The position numbers and the translations under genes were made by a program. The notes below the pieces were generated by a model that saw nothing but the letters and a program-made list of their open reading frames with translations, was not told where the DNA came from and did no database searches. From Siphonodentalium dalli (taxonomy: Eukaryota; Mollusca; Scaphopoda; Gadilida; Siphonodentaliidae), in assembly GCA_032622095.1 (NCBI GenBank), contig CP136065.1, positions 98,525,343 through 98,589,342 on the forward strand: a DNA stretch of 64,000 bases, read 5' to 3'. Below are positions 60,626 through 64,000 of this stretch, in pieces (within the stretch, counting starts at the first letter, position 1; every line of letters begins with the position of its first letter).

Positions 60626-62365
60626 ACTTCCATGGTGTAACCAAGGAAGTATATTGTTTTTCTACTGAGGTCGTTTTCCGTTTATTTCGAAATAATCAGA
60701 AACTGATTGCAGTAGGAACGCGAAATCTCTAGCGAATGTAGGCATCGAAGGTTTACTACATATAATGGTATCCGGATTTCCGCCCAATGTTTCTTGGCGG
60801 AGTTATGGCCCTTTTGCGATTATTTTTCATTGTTATTATTATTATTATTATTATTATACTTGACACTTTTGTAACCACTATTACTCGAAAAGTACAAGAA
60901 GTAGGACACTAAAACTTGGTAAGTAGGTTGGGGTACATGAGTTCTATGCCTATGGCCCATAACGATTTTGTCCGCGCTTTCACCGAGGAGTTATCTCCCT
61001 TTATTTGAAAAAATGTCAGTTTATTATCTCGGAAATTATAAGAAGCAGAGCATCGAAAATTAGACCGTATGCACATCTCGATATGCACTACTGCCCACGG
61101 GCATAAAAACTTGTGTCCGCGCTTTCCCTGAAGAGTTACCGCCCATAGTTGGCAAACCTCTATTTTATTGTACTCTGTTGTCCTCCCGTATCATTCCAGA
61201 TAACTGTATTTGGTTTTTGTAGTCGTGTTGACCGTTGTCAGCTTAGTCCGAAGAAGAAAATTTGACAGGGTTGGCCATATATTTTTACACTGGGGTGGGG
61301 GCAAAATTTTCGCAATTTTTTTTTTGTATTGACATTCATCTATTTAAGTATGTAGATTCCATGAACGAAAACAAACCCATACCGGAAAGGATTTTTGTAA
61401 TCCGAGAAGAAATGCAAGAGTTACGGGCCCTCAAAGTTTGCAATTTGGTCCCATGTGCTTGTGCTCACATCTCCTCCGAAGATATCGAACTTAGGATGTC
61501 ATCTGATATCCCAGTGCGTGCGGTCGGAAGAGAGCACGCGATGTGCCAAATTTTGCCAGTGTCGGTTAAGTGTTGTGGATCAGGGGAGGGGCGGTCCGGG
61601 GTACCAATTTTTTATTCTTCTCCGAATCAGATGAAACTTGGAGTGTAACATCTACACCGCCAACCGATCTAGAAACTGAAACAATTTCGAAAATCCATTG
61701 AAAAATGACGGAGTTGCGGTCCTTCAAACAATGCAAATTTGGGCCCATGTGCCTGTGACCTCATCTCCTCCGAAGATCACAAACTTAGGATGTCATTTGA
61801 TATCGCAGTGCGCGCGGTCTGAAGAGAGCACTCGATGTGCCAAATTTCGCAAGTGTCGGTTCAGTGTTGTGGGTCAGGGGAGGGGTGGTCCGAGGTACCA
61901 AAATTTAGTTCGTCTCCGAATCATATGAAACTTGGTATATAACATCTACCTTATACGTTGATCATAAAACTGAAAACAGATCGTAAATCCGTTAAAAAAT
62001 GGCGGAGATTTGGGCCCTCAAACTTTGAATGTGGGCCCGTATTCTTTCTAATAAACAAAATGTTATTCGTCTCTGAATGAGACAAAATTTATAACAAATA
62101 ATCAATGTAACTAGCTGATCACAATACTCAAAACAATTTTAAAATCCATTGGAAAATAACGGAGTTACGGGCTCTCAAAATTCGCATTTTGGGCCGGGTT
62201 TGACTATTTCCCAATCCCGTCACCCAATTTCGAGGCAGGGGTGGGGTCACTTCCAAAGACTTGAGATCAACCCACACATGTTAAGGGAAAGATATAATCA
62301 TCCTACTTCATATTTTCCGTCCCTTAACTGCGATTTATTGAGCTCATGATTTGGCCTATTATTAT
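60626..62365. repeat. 1740-bp tandem array, unit 6
   Basis: Matches unit 5 by eye. Confidence 0.95.
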
Positions 62366-62579
62366 ACTTCCATGGTGTAACCAAGGAAGTATATTGTTTT
62401 TCTACTGAGGTCGTTTTCCGTTTATTTCGAAATAATCAGAAACTGATTGCAGTAGGAACGCGAAATCTCTAGCGAATGTAGGCATCGAAGGTTTACTACA
62501 TATAATGGTATCCGGATTTCCGCCCAATGTTTCTTGGCGGAGTTATGGCCCTTTTGCGATTATTTTTCATTGTTATTAT
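62366..62579. repeat. 1740-bp tandem array, truncated unit 7
   Basis: Only the first 214 bp. It breaks inside the (ATT)n tract, where 'TTATTATACTT' is shared by the inside of the unit and by the unit boundary, and continues directly into the diverged unit 8. Confidence 0.9.
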
Positions 62580-64000
62580 ACTTCCATGGTGTAACCAAGG
62601 AAGTATATTGTTTTTGTACTGAGGTCGTTTTCCGTTTATTTGAAATACTCAGAAACTAATTGCAGTAGGACCGTGAAATCTCTAGGGAATGTAGGCATCT
62701 AAGGGATACTGAAAATGAAGATATCGCGATTTCGACCCAACGCTTCCCCACGGTGTGAAATTAAAAATAAAAAATAAAATATTTTTCACTATTATTATTA
62801 TTATTATTATACTCAACACTTTTGCAACGCCTTAATATCTGAAAGTATGGGGAGTATCGAAGTGAAAATTTGTATGTATGTTGGGTTCAATGAGTTCTAA
62901 CCGGTCGGCATACAACGAATATTGTCCGCGTTTACCCCGCGGAGTTATCTCCCTTTATATGAACAAAATGTCATTTATTATCTCGGAAATTATAGGGAGC
63001 AGAGCATCGAAAATTGGACCGTATGTACACCTCGATATGCCCTACTGCCCACGGGCATCAAAACTTGTGTCCGCGCTTTCCCTGAAGAGTTACCGCCCAT
63101 AAATAGGCAAACCTCTATTTCATTGTACTCTGTTGTCGTCTCGTATCATTCCAGATAACTGCATTTGGTTTTCACAGTCGTGTTATTCTTTGTCAGTTTA
63201 GTCCGAGAAAGAAAATTGGACAGGGTCGGACATATATTTTGACACTGGGGTGGGGGGGCAAAATTTTTGCAAAATTAAATTTTGTTTGACATTTATCTAT
63301 TTAAGTTTATGTATGTCCCGAACGATAACAAACCCATACCGGAAAGGATTTTTGAAATCCGAGAAGAAATGCAAGAGTTACGGGCCCTCAAAGTTTGCAA
63401 TTTGGGCCGATGTGCTTGTGAACACATCTCCTCCGAAGATGTCGAACTTTGGATGTCATCTGATACGCCAATGCGTGCGGGCTGAAGAGAGCACGCGGTG
63501 TGCCAAATTTTGCCAGTGTCGGTTCAGTGATGTGGATCAGGGGAGGGGCGGTCCGGGGTACCAAAATTTATTTCGTCTCCGAATTATATGAAACTTGAAA
63601 TATAACATCTACCATACACGTTGATCACAAAACTGAAAACAGATCGTAAATCCGTTAAAAAATGGCCGAGATTTGGGCCATCAAAATTGAATCTGGACCC
63701 GTATTCTTTCCAATAACCAAAATGTTAGCCGTCTCCGAATCAGACAAAATTTATAACAAACAATCTATGTGAGGAGCTAATCACAATACTGAAAACAATT
63801 TTAAAATCCATTGGAAAATAACTGAGTTACGGGCCCTCAAACTTCGCATTTTGGGCCGGGTTTGACAATTTCACATTCCCGTCACCCAATTTCGAGGCAG
63901 GGGTGGGGTCACTTCCAAATACTTGAGATCAACACACACATGTTAAGGACAACATATAATCACCATACTTCATATATCCCGTCCCTAAACTGCGATTGTT
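62580..64000. repeat. Diverged copy (unit 8) running off the window
   Basis: Same order of words as the unit, starting ACTTCCATGGTGTAACCAAG, with many substitutions and small indels. Only one of the first two internal subrepeats is clear. It is probably an older founder copy of the array family. It extends past 64,000. Confidence 0.9.

Overview
This window looks like nuclear DNA of a marine invertebrate, most likely a mollusc or another lophotrochozoan. It is AT-rich and gene-poor, and it is dominated by transposon remnants, tandem repeats and palindromes. Words such as GAGTTATCTCCCTTTA (about 35,600 and 62,940) and the 'AGCTCACCTGAGACGAAG' repeat (26,269) are ones I associate from memory with bivalve and gastropod repeats. 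There is no bacterial-type operon organisation.

Left part (1-12.9 kb): a decayed ~145-bp repeat array, a broken PIF/Harbinger transposase (about 2.5-3.5 kb, minus), a Harbinger-like non-autonomous element with TTA target duplications (3943-5475), a ~165-bp degenerate repeat array (7.3-9.15 kb), a frameshifted LINE (about 9.2-11.65 kb) interrupted by a TTAA-flanked miniature element carrying two palindromes, and a broken FEN1/XPG-like mobile-element gene (about 12.2-12.84 kb).

Middle part (14-31.5 kb): two exons on the minus strand (19065-19262, then 14093-14316) join in phase to make one C-type lectin-like domain. This is the only clear host-type gene. Around it lie a 70-bp perfect palindrome flanked by a 9-bp direct repeat, a 1.65-kb element with terminal arrays of an AACTGGGACC motif and a nested 498-bp TTAA element, tandem duplications of 242 and 476 bp, a foldback element and several dispersed repeats.

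From 31,561 to about 35,000 lies a frameshifted zinc-finger gene with a DDE-transposase-like core. It resembles P-element/THAP9 nucleases and an uncharacterised family that I recall from basidiomycete fungi.

Right part (35.2-64 kb): a tandem array of a 1740-bp unit with almost identical copies. A 16,682-bp element has inserted into one unit. It has near-perfect inverted arms of 7.5 kb, AG...CT ends and a 6-bp CATACC target duplication, and removing it with one duplicate restores a unit of exactly 1740 bp. Each arm carries one copy of an intact 192-codon orphan gene with a TATA box, a CCAAT box and an AATAAA signal, plus subterminal heat-shock-element-like motifs. The 6-bp duplication and AG ends recall Polinton/Maverick elements, but I see no Polinton core gene. 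The two orphan-gene copies are transcribed outward from the purine-rich 1.7-kb centre. This giant palindromic element is the most unusual object in the window.
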